The position numbers were made by a program, and so were the translations under genes. From contig NZ_CP012640.2 in assembly GCF_001412595.2 (NCBI RefSeq), positions 5,890,001 through 5,954,000 of the forward strand: 64,000 nucleotides of DNA. The letters run 5' to 3'. Below, piece by piece: positions 16,801-24,716 of the stretch. How positions within the stretch are numbered: the first letter of the stretch is position 1; each line of letters opens with the position of its first letter. This stretch comes from Massilia sp. WG5. Lineage in GTDB: Bacteria; Pseudomonadota; Gammaproteobacteria; Burkholderiales; Burkholderiaceae_D. Below the pieces are notes generated by a model. That model was not told the origin of the DNA. It worked only from the letters and a program-made list of their open reading frames with translations, and did no database searches.

Positions 16801-17677
16801 CCAGCACGTGCAGCTCGACATGCTCAGCACCCTGGCCGCCTATCTTGGGGTGGCGCTCGACAACGCCGACGCCTACCGCCAGCTGAAGGATACCCAGGCC
16901 CAGCTCGCGGCCCGCGAGAAGCTGGCCTCGCTCGGTTCGCTGGTGGCGGGCGTCGCCCACGAACTGAACACCCCGATCGGCAACAGCCTGCTGATGGCCA
17001 GCACCCTGCAGGAAAAGACCGAGATGCTGGCGGCGCGCTTCGCCCAGGCCAAGCTGAAGAAGTCGGACCTGGAAGGCTGGATCGCCGCCGCCGGCGAAGC
17101 CAGCGCCCTGATCCAGCGCAGCCTGCACGGCGCGGCCGAACTGGTGAACAGCTTCAAGCAGGTCTCGGTCGACCAGGCCAGCACCCAGCGCCGCCGCTTC
17201 GACCTGGCCCAGGCCTGCCACGAGATCGCCGCCACCATCATGAACCAGGTGCGGCGCGGCGGGCATGCGCTCTCGATCCAGGTCGAACCCGGCATCGTGA
17301 TGGACAGCTATCCCGGGCCGCTGGGACAGGTCATGATCAACTTCGTCAACAATGCGCTGCTGCATGCCTTCGACGGGCCGGGCGGAACCATGGTGCTGGC
17401 GGCTGCGATGCCGGGGCCGGACCGCGTGCGGATCGAGTTCCGCGACGATGGGCGCGGGATCCCGGCGGCCTGCCTGTCGCGGATCTTCGATCCCTTCTTC
17501 ACGACGCGGATGGGGCAGGGCGGGACCGGGCTCGGGCTGAACATCGCCTACAACATCGTGACGACATTATTGGGCGGGACCATTCGCGTGGACAGCGGCG
17601 CGGACGGCGGCGCCGTTTTCATCCTCGACCTGCCCTTGCGCGCAGCGCAGGCGCTTCCTTTACCAACCGATCAGTGA
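13817..17677 (+). CDS. Beta-propeller (Reg_prop/Y_Y_Y) sensor histidine kinase
   Basis: A 1286-aa membrane sensor kinase. The ATG at 13817 was chosen because it opens a good signal peptide (MFRSLFAAVCVLACFFSLPV); earlier in-frame starts fall in the tRNA promoter. Residues about 25-700 are two-component regulator propeller repeats (for example GLWIGTGDGLVHLD and LWVGTAAGLHRME). A Y_Y_Y domain (about 715-780), one transmembrane helix (about 790-815), a coiled coil, a GAF domain (about 870-1010), a His box (GVAHELNTPIG, His1048) and a HATPase_c domain follow (to 1280; GTGLGLNIAYNIV). There is no receiver and no DNA-binding domain, unlike Bacteroides HTCS proteins. The ligand is unknown. A DegT-type aminotransferase follows 7 bp downstream. 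Confidence 0.92.
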   Translation: MFRSLFAAVCVLACFFSLPVQAGAPRSLRFEHLNREQGLSQETVKTILQDRAGFMWFGTQAGLDRYDGYRIRAFRSDPADPASLPDNFVQASHEDGEGRLWFGTRGGLVRFDEATQKFIRYPFVSGSERSTRNRAVTAIAGDGAGGLWIGTGDGLVHLDPASGRFRTFRHADGEPASLRDDRVSALALDGRGGLWIGTGVGIDHLPAGSDSFGHYDIDPHGGVKRNTVLSLSIGQNGTLWIGTAAGLDAWRTGDGQPQRRHIGPEEGVGDSGILTLYHDAGNNLWVGTDLDGLKWRDPVSRRFVGYTNVPLDRHSLSDNQVSAVRVDRTGTLWVGTLFSGLNRADLASGGFGSFTLLPAEPGERAATPSRKIRAIAAGADGRLWLGTTGSGLIHLEPISGQVERIRHDSARPGSLPDDTITAVLPGRGRLWVGSATGLSWRDAGSGRFTMVALGPDAAGNAVQDLMLDHAGSLWVLTRGGLFLLAPDGRILSIWRHDPRDPKSLAENYGFALLEDREGAIWVGTENGLDRLDRASGTFTHYRHDESNPSSLRHNRIYYLYQSARGELWVGTAAGLHRMERDAGGGAVFRYFPVTAGREPVPIGAILEDGHGELWVSTTVGLTRVDPATGQFKSYSAKDGLLDGTYFVGAGARGADGELHFGGVNGMTSFMPDAVRDNPYPAQPVITDFLVQNRSRLPQGAGAASGVELPYRDSVFTLEFAALHYADPQSNRFAYRLDGFDSDWTEADASKRFATYTNLDPGHYVFEVRAANKDGLWSDKPARLGITIAPPFWMTWWFRFLVTLALLGAAVAIYRLRIRVLVQQTERLERTVGARTAELVLQKEAAEQQKEAALQARRNIALLSDIGRELTANLDREAIMANVYGQVRQLMEAQLFAIGVAQTGGQLDYPFVMENGHRIGAWDSCSARVLALGRRCMENSEEILIDDLDRDAARWIGEVPETPGAHPPASLVFVPIVVGVRTPGVLCVQSRTRRAYQHVQLDMLSTLAAYLGVALDNADAYRQLKDTQAQLAAREKLASLGSLVAGVAHELNTPIGNSLLMASTLQEKTEMLAARFAQAKLKKSDLEGWIAAAGEASALIQRSLHGAAELVNSFKQVSVDQASTQRRRFDLAQACHEIAATIMNQVRRGGHALSIQVEPGIVMDSYPGPLGQVMINFVNNALLHAFDGPGGTMVLAAAMPGPDRVRIEFRDDGRGIPAACLSRIFDPFFTTRMGQGGTGLGLNIAYNIVTTLLGGTIRVDSGADGGAVFILDLPLRAAQALPLPTDQ

Positions 17678-17684
17678 GAGACCC

Positions 17685-18794
17685 GTGGCATTACTCAATT
17701 TTTCGCAACCGTCCATTTCCGAAGACGCCATCGCCGCGATGGTGGAAACCATGCGCAGCGGCTGGATCGCCAGCGGCCCGCGCGTGCTGGAATTCGAGGG
17801 CGCGCTGTCGCAGTCCTTCGGCGGACGTCCGACCCGCACCCTGACCTCGGCCACCGGGGCGATGGAGCTCGCCCTGCTCGCCTGCGGCATCGGCCCCGGC
17901 GACGAAGTCATCACCTCGACGCAAAGCTTCTTTTCGACGATGAACATGATCGTCAAGGTGGGCGCCAATCCCGTCTTCGTCGATTGCGACCTGGTCAGCC
18001 GCGCCATCGACCTGGCGCAGGTGGAAGCCGCGATCACGCCGCGCACGAAGGCCATCGTGCCGACCCATTTTCCCGGTGCGCTGGGCGACATGGACGCGCT
18101 GTACGCGATGGCCCGGCGCCACGGCCTGCGCGTGATCGAAGATGCGGCGCTGGTGCAGGGTTCGACCTGGCAGGGGCGCCCGATCGGCAGCTTCGGCGAC
18201 ATCGCGACCTTTTCCTTCCACCCGAACAAGAACATGACGACCATCGAAGGCGGCGCCATCGTGGTGCCGGACGAGGCGATGGCGCGCAGGATCGAGGTGC
18301 TGCGCTTCCACGGCATCGAGCGTCGGCCTGACGAGACCCGCGATGTGGCGCTCGCCAGCGGCAAGTACAATATGTCGGACGTATCGGCCGCCATCGGGCT
18401 GGCGCAGCTGGCCCGGCTGCCGGACTTCCTGGCGCAGCGGCGCAGGCTGGCGGACGGCTACTTCGCGATGTTCCCGCAGATCGCCAACGCGGTGCTGCCG
18501 CCGCGCGGCGTCGAAGGACAGAGCTGGAACATGTTCTGCGTGCTGCTGCCCTACGAAAGCCTGGGCACGACGCGCCAGGCTTTCCGGGCCGCCCTGCGCG
18601 AGCGCGGCATCGCCACCGGTCTGTCCTACGAACCGTCCCACCTGACCACGCTGGGACAGCGCCTCGGTTACCGGCGCGGACAGTTCCCGAACGCCGAACG
18701 GATCGGCGACGAGACGGTCACCCTGCCGCTGCACTGCGGCATGGACGAATCGGACGTGGACCGGGTCTGCGACGCGATCCGTGAGCTCGTCTGA
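17685..18794 (+). CDS. DegT/DnrJ/EryC1/StrS family PLP-dependent aminotransferase
   Basis: A 369-aa enzyme starting with GTG. The family makes amino sugars by transaminating keto-sugar nucleotides. The PLP-binding lysine is in FSFHPNKNMTTIEGGAI (about residue 185), with the cofactor aspartate earlier in VIEDAALVQG and the phosphate-contacting stretch SATGAMELALLA near residue 60. The length is normal for the family. It begins 7 bp after the sensor kinase stop and is presumably cotranscribed, an unusual pairing. No other nucleotide-sugar gene is adjacent, so the substrate cannot be named. It converges with the small glycine-zipper gene at 18799. Confidence 0.92.
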   Translation: MALLNFSQPSISEDAIAAMVETMRSGWIASGPRVLEFEGALSQSFGGRPTRTLTSATGAMELALLACGIGPGDEVITSTQSFFSTMNMIVKVGANPVFVDCDLVSRAIDLAQVEAAITPRTKAIVPTHFPGALGDMDALYAMARRHGLRVIEDAALVQGSTWQGRPIGSFGDIATFSFHPNKNMTTIEGGAIVVPDEAMARRIEVLRFHGIERRPDETRDVALASGKYNMSDVSAAIGLAQLARLPDFLAQRRRLADGYFAMFPQIANAVLPPRGVEGQSWNMFCVLLPYESLGTTRQAFRAALRERGIATGLSYEPSHLTTLGQRLGYRRGQFPNAERIGDETVTLPLHCGMDESDVDRVCDAIRELV

Positions 18795-18798
18795 ACGA

Positions 18799-19062
18799 TT
18801 ACTTCGTGGTTCCGCTGGCCGTGCCCGCCGGCGCTGCTGCCGGCGCGGGCGTGGTCGACGCGGCGGTGGCCGCAGCCTGTTTCTTTTTCGCGGAATGATG
18901 GCCGATCGCGCAACCGGCCGCGGCGCCGGCGGCGCCGTGCTTTCCTGCCATGTGACCGACGACGGCCCCCGCGACAGCGCCCTTGCCGCAACCCGCATGG
19001 GCGGAAGCGGCGGCAAAGGCGAAGACGACAGGCGCCAGGGCAAGTTTCATTTTGGTGTTCAT
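18799..19062 (-). CDS. Small exported glycine-zipper protein
   Basis: An 87-aa protein. The start used is the ATG preceded by GGAGGAAG; a second ATG five codons upstream overlaps that ribosome-binding site and is less likely. It has a signal peptide (MNTKMKLALAPVVFAFAAAS, cleavage near AHA). The mature part starts with Gly-rich GAVAGAVVGHMAGKHGAAG, a glycine-zipper-like pattern, and ends in an Ala/Thr/Pro-rich tail. Two Cys are present (GCGKG, AGCAIG). Glycine-zipper proteins are often outer-membrane or periplasmic. The specific function is unknown. Confidence 0.75.
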   Translation of the reverse strand: MNTKMKLALAPVVFAFAAASAHAGCGKGAVAGAVVGHMAGKHGAAGAAAGCAIGHHSAKKKQAAATAASTTPAPAAAPAGTASGTTK

Positions 19063-19259
19063 CGTGACTTCCTCCATGGGTGGGTTGTCTGCATACCCTA
19101 GCCGTCCCGGCCGCCCGGGGACTGTGCGTCGACTAACAGATTACCAAGCTGTAATCTTGGCCTCGACAGCGCTTTCGAACGCAGCGGCGAACCCGGCAGG
19201 CGGGGGCTCGGCGCCCGGCCGTGATATCGTAGGCAGCCCGATATCTAAAAGGGAACCGC

Positions 19260-19805
19260 ATGGCTGCCAGCACCGATACCCGCACCTATTCTTCGACGGC
19301 AAAAGGGTTTCATTGGCTGATCGTGGCGCTGTTGGCGATCCAGTTTGCGACGGCCTTCCTGCTGCCGCATATTGGCCGTAACACGCCGCCGAGCACCGTG
19401 ATCAACCTGCATTTTTCTTTCGGTGTGCTGATCCTGGTCGTGACGGCGGCGCGCCTGTTCCACCGGCTGGCGCATCCCGTCGCGCTGGAAGCGCAGGACG
19501 CGCCGGCCTGGGAGCGCCTGCTGGCCAGGACCGTGCACCGGGTGTTCTACCTGATCCTGCTGGTGTCGCCGGTGCTTGGGTGGGCGTCCGCTTCCGCGCA
19601 CCGGCTTCCGGTCAGCCTGTTCGGCGTGTTCACCCTGCCGGCGATCGCCGCGCCCGGCGCGCATTGGGCGAATACGGCGGGCGACATCCATTCCACGGCG
19701 ATGTGGACGCTGCTCTGGCTGGCCGGCCTGCACGCCGCCGCAGCGCTGTTCCATCATTTCGTCAGGCACGACGGCACCTTGCGCCGCATGTTGCCGGCCA
19801 AATAA
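19260..19805 (+). CDS. Cytochrome b561 family protein
   Basis: A 181-aa inner-membrane di-heme b-type cytochrome that moves electrons between the quinone pool and periplasmic or membrane partners. Four transmembrane helices are predictable. Candidate heme ligands are His18 (KGFHWL), His51 (NLHFSFG), His144 (GDIHSTAM) and His158 (LAGLHAAAA), as in CybB. An AAAAGGGAA-like ribosome-binding region lies before the ATG. It is a single gene, convergent with the LysR regulator at 19828. The electron donor and acceptor are not indicated by neighbours; superoxide:quinone oxidoreductase activity is known for E. coli CybB. Confidence 0.9.
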   Translation: MAASTDTRTYSSTAKGFHWLIVALLAIQFATAFLLPHIGRNTPPSTVINLHFSFGVLILVVTAARLFHRLAHPVALEAQDAPAWERLLARTVHRVFYLILLVSPVLGWASASAHRLPVSLFGVFTLPAIAAPGAHWANTAGDIHSTAMWTLLWLAGLHAAAALFHHFVRHDGTLRRMLPAK

Positions 19806-19827
19806 GGAATCGCGGGGATTGTCGGGC

Positions 19828-20781
19828 TCACCGGGCCGCAGTCTCCGGGCCGGCGGCCGACCGGTGGCGGGCAAAGCGCTCGAAGGCCTGTGCCAGGAAG
19901 GCCACCAGGGTCCGGATCCGCGCCGACTGGTGCTGGTGCTGCGGATAGATCGCATAGATATCGGCATCCGGCGTGCGGTACTGCGGCAGCACCTGCACCA
20001 GGCGGCCGCTTTCCAGGTAGCGCTCGACGTCCCATTCGGCACGCAGCAGGATGCCGTGGCCGTCGAGGGCCCAGTTGACGGCGATTTCGCCATCGTTGGT
20101 GGTCAGGTTGCCGCGCACCTTCACCGGTTCGCCGGGACCGGCGGCGTCGCGCTCGCGGTGCAGGCGCCAGGTGCCGTAGGCTTCGTCGCCCTGGCGGATG
20201 CAGATGCAGTTGTGGCGGACCAGGTCCGAGGGGAGGACCGGTTCGCCATGCGTCGCCAGGTACCTGGGCGCGGCGCACAGCAGCCGGCGGTTGCTGGCCA
20301 GCTTCCTGGCGATGACGCGGGTGTCGCCCGGCTCGCCGAAACGGATGCAGACGTCGAACTGGTCCTCGGTCAGGGGCGGGGGATTCACCGACAGCTGCAG
20401 CTGGACGTCGACTTCCGGGTACTTGAGGACGTACTGCGAGATCGCCGGGGCGATGTGCAGGCGGCCGAAGCCGAGGGTGGCATTCACCCGCAACAAGCCT
20501 TTCGGCTGGCCTTTCGAGGTGCTCAACAACTGGTCCAGGTCGGCGATCTCGCCGAGGATGCGGCGCGCGTGCTCGAACAGCACTTCGCCGTCCGGCGTCA
20601 GGCTCATGCGCCGGGTGGTCCGGTTCACCAGCGGTACGCCAAGCCGCGCTTCCATCTGCGACAGGCGCTTGCTGACCGCGGCCGTGCTGATGCCGAGTTC
20701 GCGCGCCGCCCCGCTCAGGCTGCCGCAGGTGCCCAGTGATACGAAAAAACCAAGTTCAGACGCCTGGATGCCATTACTCAT
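19828..20781 (-). CDS. LysR-family regulator of the tartrate/D-malate cluster
   Basis: A 317-aa LysR-type regulator. The ATG at 20781 is preferred over a TTG six codons upstream. The N-terminal winged helix-turn-helix (about 10-65, GSLSGAARELGISTAAVSKR) belongs to the DmlR/TtdR-like subgroup. The rest is a LysR substrate-binding domain (about 95-295). It is divergently transcribed from the tartrate/D-malate dehydrogenase gene across 116 bp, and a perfect TTAACTT-C-AAGTTAA dyad with the T-N11-A pattern lies just upstream of its own start (20790-20804). Autoregulation plus activation of the divergent catabolic genes in response to tartrate or D-malate is the natural inference. Confidence 0.9.
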   Translation of the reverse strand: MSNGIQASELGFFVSLGTCGSLSGAARELGISTAAVSKRLSQMEARLGVPLVNRTTRRMSLTPDGEVLFEHARRILGEIADLDQLLSTSKGQPKGLLRVNATLGFGRLHIAPAISQYVLKYPEVDVQLQLSVNPPPLTEDQFDVCIRFGEPGDTRVIARKLASNRRLLCAAPRYLATHGEPVLPSDLVRHNCICIRQGDEAYGTWRLHRERDAAGPGEPVKVRGNLTTNDGEIAVNWALDGHGILLRAEWDVERYLESGRLVQVLPQYRTPDADIYAIYPQHQHQSARIRTLVAFLAQAFERFARHRSAAGPETAAR

Positions 20782-20789
20782 GTTGATTC

Positions 20790-20804
20790 TTAACTTCAAG
20801 TTAA
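20790..20804. promoter_or_regulatory. Probable LysR-type operator
   Basis: A perfect 7-bp inverted repeat TTAACTT-C-AAGTTAA containing the T-N11-A LysR box. It lies 9 bp upstream of the regulator's start and 93 bp upstream of the divergent dehydrogenase, where a LysR recognition site is expected. Confidence 0.65.
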
Positions 20805-20897
20805 AGACGCATTAAGTCTAGCCAGGATATTTGTCCCCGTCCACCGCCTAAAGTGGCTCCACGCAGACCCACACAGACCCGTACAGGAGACAGCAAC

Positions 20898-21986
20898 ATG
20901 AAGACCTACCAAATCGCAACCATCCCCGGCGACGGCATCGGCAAGGAAGTCGTGCCGGCAGGCCGCGAAGTCCTGGAAGCGCTGGCCGCAAGCAGCAGCA
21001 AGTTCAAATTCGCCTTCGAAGACTTCGACTGGGGCGGCGATTACTACCGCAAGCATGGCGTGATGATGCCGGCCGATGGCCTGGACGCCTTGCGCGACAA
21101 GGATGCCATCCTGTTCGGCTCGGCCGGCGATCCGGACATCGCCGACCACATCACCCTGTGGGGCCTGCGCCTGAAGATCTGCCAGGGCTTCGACCAGTAC
21201 GCCAACGTGCGTCCGACCCGCATCCTGCCGGGCATCGACGGCCCGCTGAAGCGCTGCGCGCCGGAAGACCTGAACTGGGTCATCGTCCGCGAAAACTCGG
21301 AAGGCGAGTACTCGGGCGTGGGCGGCCGCGTGCACCAGGGCCACCCGATCGAAGCCGCCACCGACGTCAGCATGATGACCCGCGTCGGCGTCGAGCGCAT
21401 CCTGCGCTTTGCCTTCAGGCTGGCCCAGTCCCGTCCGCGCAAGCAGCTGACCGTGATCACCAAGTCCAACGCCCAGCGCCATGCGATGGTGATGTGGGAT
21501 GAGATCGCGGTCCAGGTGTCGAAAGAATTCCCGGATGTGAAATGGGACAAGGAACTGGTCGACGCCGCCACCGCGCGCATGGTCAACCGCCCGGCCACCC
21601 TGGACACCATCGTCGCCACCAACCTGCACGCCGACATCCTGTCCGACCTGGCCGCGGCGCTGGCCGGCAGCCTGGGCATCGCCCCGACCGGCAACATCGA
21701 TCCGGAGCGCCGCTACCCGTCGATGTTCGAGCCGATCCACGGTTCGGCCTTCGACATCATGGGCAAGGGCCTGGCCAATCCGGTCGGCACCTTCTGGTCG
21801 GTCGTGATGCTGCTCGAGCACCTGGGCGAACATGAGGCCGCCCGCCAGCTGATGCAGGCGATCGAAACCGTGACCGCGACGCCGTCGCTGCACACCCGCG
21901 ACCTGGGCGGGCTTGCCAATACCGCGGACGTCACCAGGGCCGTGTGCGACATCCTCAACGGCAGCCAGGAGCGCGCGGCGGCCTGA
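20898..21986 (+). CDS. ttuC: Tartrate dehydrogenase/decarboxylase or D-malate dehydrogenase
   Basis: A 362-aa NAD-dependent beta-decarboxylating dehydrogenase of the isocitrate/isopropylmalate dehydrogenase superfamily, subgroup YeaU/TtuC/DmlA. It oxidises D-malate to pyruvate and acts on tartrate, giving D-glycerate and related products. Family signatures are IPGDGIGKEVVPAG at the N-terminus, VRENSEGEYSGVGG, the catalytic Lys in VITKSNAQRHAMVMW, the metal-binding NLHADILSDLAA and EPIHGSAFDIMGKG. A CAGGAGA ribosome-binding site precedes the ATG. It heads a cluster with a dicarboxylate symporter, glycerate kinase and pyruvate kinase, which fits tartrate breakdown to pyruvate. Sequence alone does not separate D-malate from tartrate specificity. 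Confidence 0.9.
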   Translation: MKTYQIATIPGDGIGKEVVPAGREVLEALAASSSKFKFAFEDFDWGGDYYRKHGVMMPADGLDALRDKDAILFGSAGDPDIADHITLWGLRLKICQGFDQYANVRPTRILPGIDGPLKRCAPEDLNWVIVRENSEGEYSGVGGRVHQGHPIEAATDVSMMTRVGVERILRFAFRLAQSRPRKQLTVITKSNAQRHAMVMWDEIAVQVSKEFPDVKWDKELVDAATARMVNRPATLDTIVATNLHADILSDLAAALAGSLGIAPTGNIDPERRYPSMFEPIHGSAFDIMGKGLANPVGTFWSVVMLLEHLGEHEAARQLMQAIETVTATPSLHTRDLGGLANTADVTRAVCDILNGSQERAAA

Positions 21987-22066
21987 GCATCGGAAGCATC
22001 CCTGTCCCCGACCGGCCGTGAAGAGCCGGGGGACGCAAAACAAATCACATAAAGGAGACCGGCATC

Positions 22067-23428
22067 ATGTCCAGAAGTTTCTTTGGAAAGCTATACGTCC
22101 AGGTTCTGATCGGCGTCGTCGCAGGCGGCCTGCTCGGCTACCTGTATCCCAAATTCGGTACCGACCTGAAGCCGCTGGGTGACCTGTTCATCCGGCTGAT
22201 CAAGATGGTGTTCGCACCGGTGATTTTCGCGATGGTGGTGCTCGGCATCGCCAAGATGGAAAGCCTGAAGGAACTGGGGCGCGTCGGCGTACGCGCCCTG
22301 ATCTATTTCGAGCTCATGTCGACCTTCGCGCTGCTGCTCGGCCTGATCGTGGTGAACGTGGCCCAGCCTGGCGTCGGCATGAACGTCGATCCGGCCCACC
22401 TCGACACCAAGAGCATCAGTAACTACACCGCGGCCGCCGCGAAATCGACCGGCTTCGTCGACTTCCTGCTGAACATGGTCCCGACCAGCGCGATCGACGC
22501 CCTGGCCAAGAACGACATCCTGCAGATCCTGGTGTTCGGCACCATGTTCGGCATCGCGCTCTCGCGCATGGGTCGCCATGCCAAGCCGGTGGTCGACATG
22601 CTCGAAGCCTTCAATACCGGCATGTTCATGGTGCTCGGCATGGTCATGCGGATCGCTCCGCTCGCCGCGTTCGGCGCCATCGCCTTCACGGTCGGAAAAT
22701 ATGGCCTGGCTTCGCTGCTGTCGCTCGGCCAGTTGATGGGTTCCATGTACCTGACCTGCGTCGCCTTCGTGTTCATCGTGCTCGGCGCGGTTGCCCGGAT
22801 CTGCGGCTTCAGCATCTGGAAATTCCTGAAGTTCATCCGCGAAGAGATCTTCACGGTGCTCGGCACCAGCTCCTCCGAGTCGGTCGTCCCGCAGCTGATG
22901 AAGAAGCTGGAGTACCTGGGCGTGTCGAAGCCGGTGGTGGGCCTGGTGGTGCCGTCCGGCGTCACCTTCAACCCCGACGGCCAGTGCATCTACTACACCA
23001 TGGCCGCGATCTTCATCGCCCAGGCCACCAACACCCCGCTGTCGCTGATGGACCAGCTGGTCGTGATGGGCGTGCTGATGATCACCTCGAAGGGTTCGGC
23101 CGGCGTGACCGGTTCCGGCTTCATCACCCTGGCGGCCACGCTGGCCTCGATGGGCAAGATCCCGGTCTCGGGCATGGTGCTGCTGCTGGGCGTGGACCGC
23201 TTCATGTCCGAGGCGCGCGCCATCACCAACACCATCGGCAACGGCGTCGGCACCGTGGTCGTGGCGCGCTGGGTCGGCGCGGTCGACAAGAACCGCATGA
23301 ACCGCATCCTGGACGGCGAAGTGCCGGCCCCGGAACAGGAGGCCCTGATCGTCCCGCACGAGCACGAGCACGAGCTGCGCGGGGATGTCGCCGTCGGCCT
23401 GGCGAAGACCCGCAACGTGTCGGCCTGA
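22067..23428 (+). CDS. dctA: C4-dicarboxylate:cation symporter (DctA family)
   Basis: A 453-aa inner-membrane transporter of the DAACS/DctA family, taking up C4-dicarboxylates by cation symport. It shows the usual hydrophobic segments and the family signatures: the serine-rich hairpin [17 protein letters not shown], the NPDG motif in [16 protein letters not shown], and [20 protein letters not shown]. The C-terminal tail is His-rich (HEHEHEL). It lies 80 bp after ttuC and 12 bp before the glycerate kinase, so in this operon it probably imports tartrate or malate. AAAGGAG precedes the ATG. Confidence 0.94.
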   Translation: MSRSFFGKLYVQVLIGVVAGGLLGYLYPKFGTDLKPLGDLFIRLIKMVFAPVIFAMVVLGIAKMESLKELGRVGVRALIYFELMSTFALLLGLIVVNVAQPGVGMNVDPAHLDTKSISNYTAAAAKSTGFVDFLLNMVPTSAIDALAKNDILQILVFGTMFGIALSRMGRHAKPVVDMLEAFNTGMFMVLGMVMRIAPLAAFGAIAFTVGKYGLASLLSLGQLMGSMYLTCVAFVFIVLGAVARICGFSIWKFLKFIREEIFTVLGTSSSESVVPQLMKKLEYLGVSKPVVGLVVPSGVTFNPDGQCIYYTMAAIFIAQATNTPLSLMDQLVVMGVLMITSKGSAGVTGSGFITLAATLASMGKIPVSGMVLLLGVDRFMSEARAITNTIGNGVGTVVVARWVGAVDKNRMNRILDGEVPAPEQEALIVPHEHEHELRGDVAVGLAKTRNVSA

Positions 23429-23440
23429 GGATAGTCCGAC

Positions 23441-24715
23441 ATGGAAAACAGGGAACTGCTGGAAGCGATGTTCCGGGCCGCCATCGCGGCGGCCCAGCCG
23501 GACAAATGCATTCCGCCCCATCTGCCGGCCCCGCCGCGCGGGCGCCTGCTGGTGATCGGCGCCGGCAAGGCATCGGCGGCGATGGCCCGTGCGGTCGAGC
23601 GCAGCTACCCGGGCAAGCTGGAAGGCCTGGTCGTCACGCGCTACGGCTATGCGGTGCCGTGCGAACGCATCGAGATCGTCGAGGCGGCGCACCCGGTGCC
23701 CGATGCCGCCGGCGAACGGGCGGCGCAGCGCATGCTCGACCTGGTCGGCGGCTTGACCCCGGACGACACGGTGCTGTGCCTGGTCTCGGGCGGCGGCTCC
23801 TCGCTGCTGCCGCTGCCGCTGCCGGGCATCACGCTCGAAGACAAGCAGCTCGTGAACCGCGCGCTGCTCGCCTCGGGCGCCAGTATCGGCGAGATGAACT
23901 GCGTGCGGCGCCACCTCTCCGCCATCAAGGGCGGCAGGCTGGCCGCCGCCTGCCACCCGGCGCAGGTCGTGACCCTGCTGATCTCGGATGTGCCGGGCGA
24001 CGAGCCCTTCGACATCGCGTCCGGTCCGACGGTGGCCGACCCCAGCACCTGCCTCGATGCCCTCGACATCGTGCGCCGCTACCGGATCGCCCTACCGGCC
24101 AGGGTGCGCGACGTGCTGGAAAGCGGCGCCGGGGAATCGGTCAAGCCGGGCGACCCGCGCCTGGCCGGCCACCAGGTACGCTTCGTCGCCACTCCGCAGA
24201 TGGCGCTGGAAGCGGCCGCGCGCGTGGCCGAGGAAGCCGGCGTCGCCGTGCACATCCTCGGCGACAGTCTGGAAGGCGAGGCGCGCGACGCCGGCAAGCT
24301 GATGGCCGGCATGGCGCTGCAGGTGGCGCGGCGCGGACAGCCGTTCAAGGCGCCCTGCATCCTGCTGTCCGGCGGCGAGACCACGGTGACGGTGCGCGGC
24401 GATGGCCGCGGCGGACGCAATGTGGAATTCCTGCTGTCGGCGGCGATCGCCCTGCGCGGCGAGCCCGGCGTCCACGGCCTGGCCGGCGACACCGACGGCG
24501 TCGACGGGCAGGAAGAAATCGCCGGCGCGTATTTTTCGCCGGATACCCTCGGGCGGGCCTTCGACAAGGAGATCCGGCCCATGCAGAGCCTGGACCGCAA
24601 CGACGGCCACGGCTTTTTCCAGGCGCTCGGCGATTCCATCGTCACCGGTCCCACGCTCACCAATGTGAACGACTTCCGCGCCATCCTGATCGACACTCCC
24701 CACGGGAGCACATGA
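23441..24715 (+). CDS. ttuD: Glycerate 2-kinase (MOFRL family)
   Basis: A 424-aa cytosolic enzyme of the MOFRL/GckA-TtuD family, historically called hydroxypyruvate reductase. The family phosphorylates D-glycerate to 2-phosphoglycerate. The N-terminal domain carries LVIGAGKASAAMARAVE and the Gly-rich CLVSGGGSSLLPLP. The C-terminal MOFRL domain contains LSGGETTVTV, GRGGRNVEFLL and AGDTDGVDG. It sits between the symporter and pyruvate kinase; 2-phosphoglycerate from glycerate needs enolase and then pyruvate kinase, so the pair fits the lower tartrate pathway. The stop is one base from the start of the pyruvate kinase gene. Confidence 0.93.
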   Translation: MENRELLEAMFRAAIAAAQPDKCIPPHLPAPPRGRLLVIGAGKASAAMARAVERSYPGKLEGLVVTRYGYAVPCERIEIVEAAHPVPDAAGERAAQRMLDLVGGLTPDDTVLCLVSGGGSSLLPLPLPGITLEDKQLVNRALLASGASIGEMNCVRRHLSAIKGGRLAAACHPAQVVTLLISDVPGDEPFDIASGPTVADPSTCLDALDIVRRYRIALPARVRDVLESGAGESVKPGDPRLAGHQVRFVATPQMALEAAARVAEEAGVAVHILGDSLEGEARDAGKLMAGMALQVARRGQPFKAPCILLSGGETTVTVRGDGRGGRNVEFLLSAAIALRGEPGVHGLAGDTDGVDGQEEIAGAYFSPDTLGRAFDKEIRPMQSLDRNDGHGFFQALGDSIVTGPTLTNVNDFRAILIDTPHGST

Positions 24716-24716
24716 C

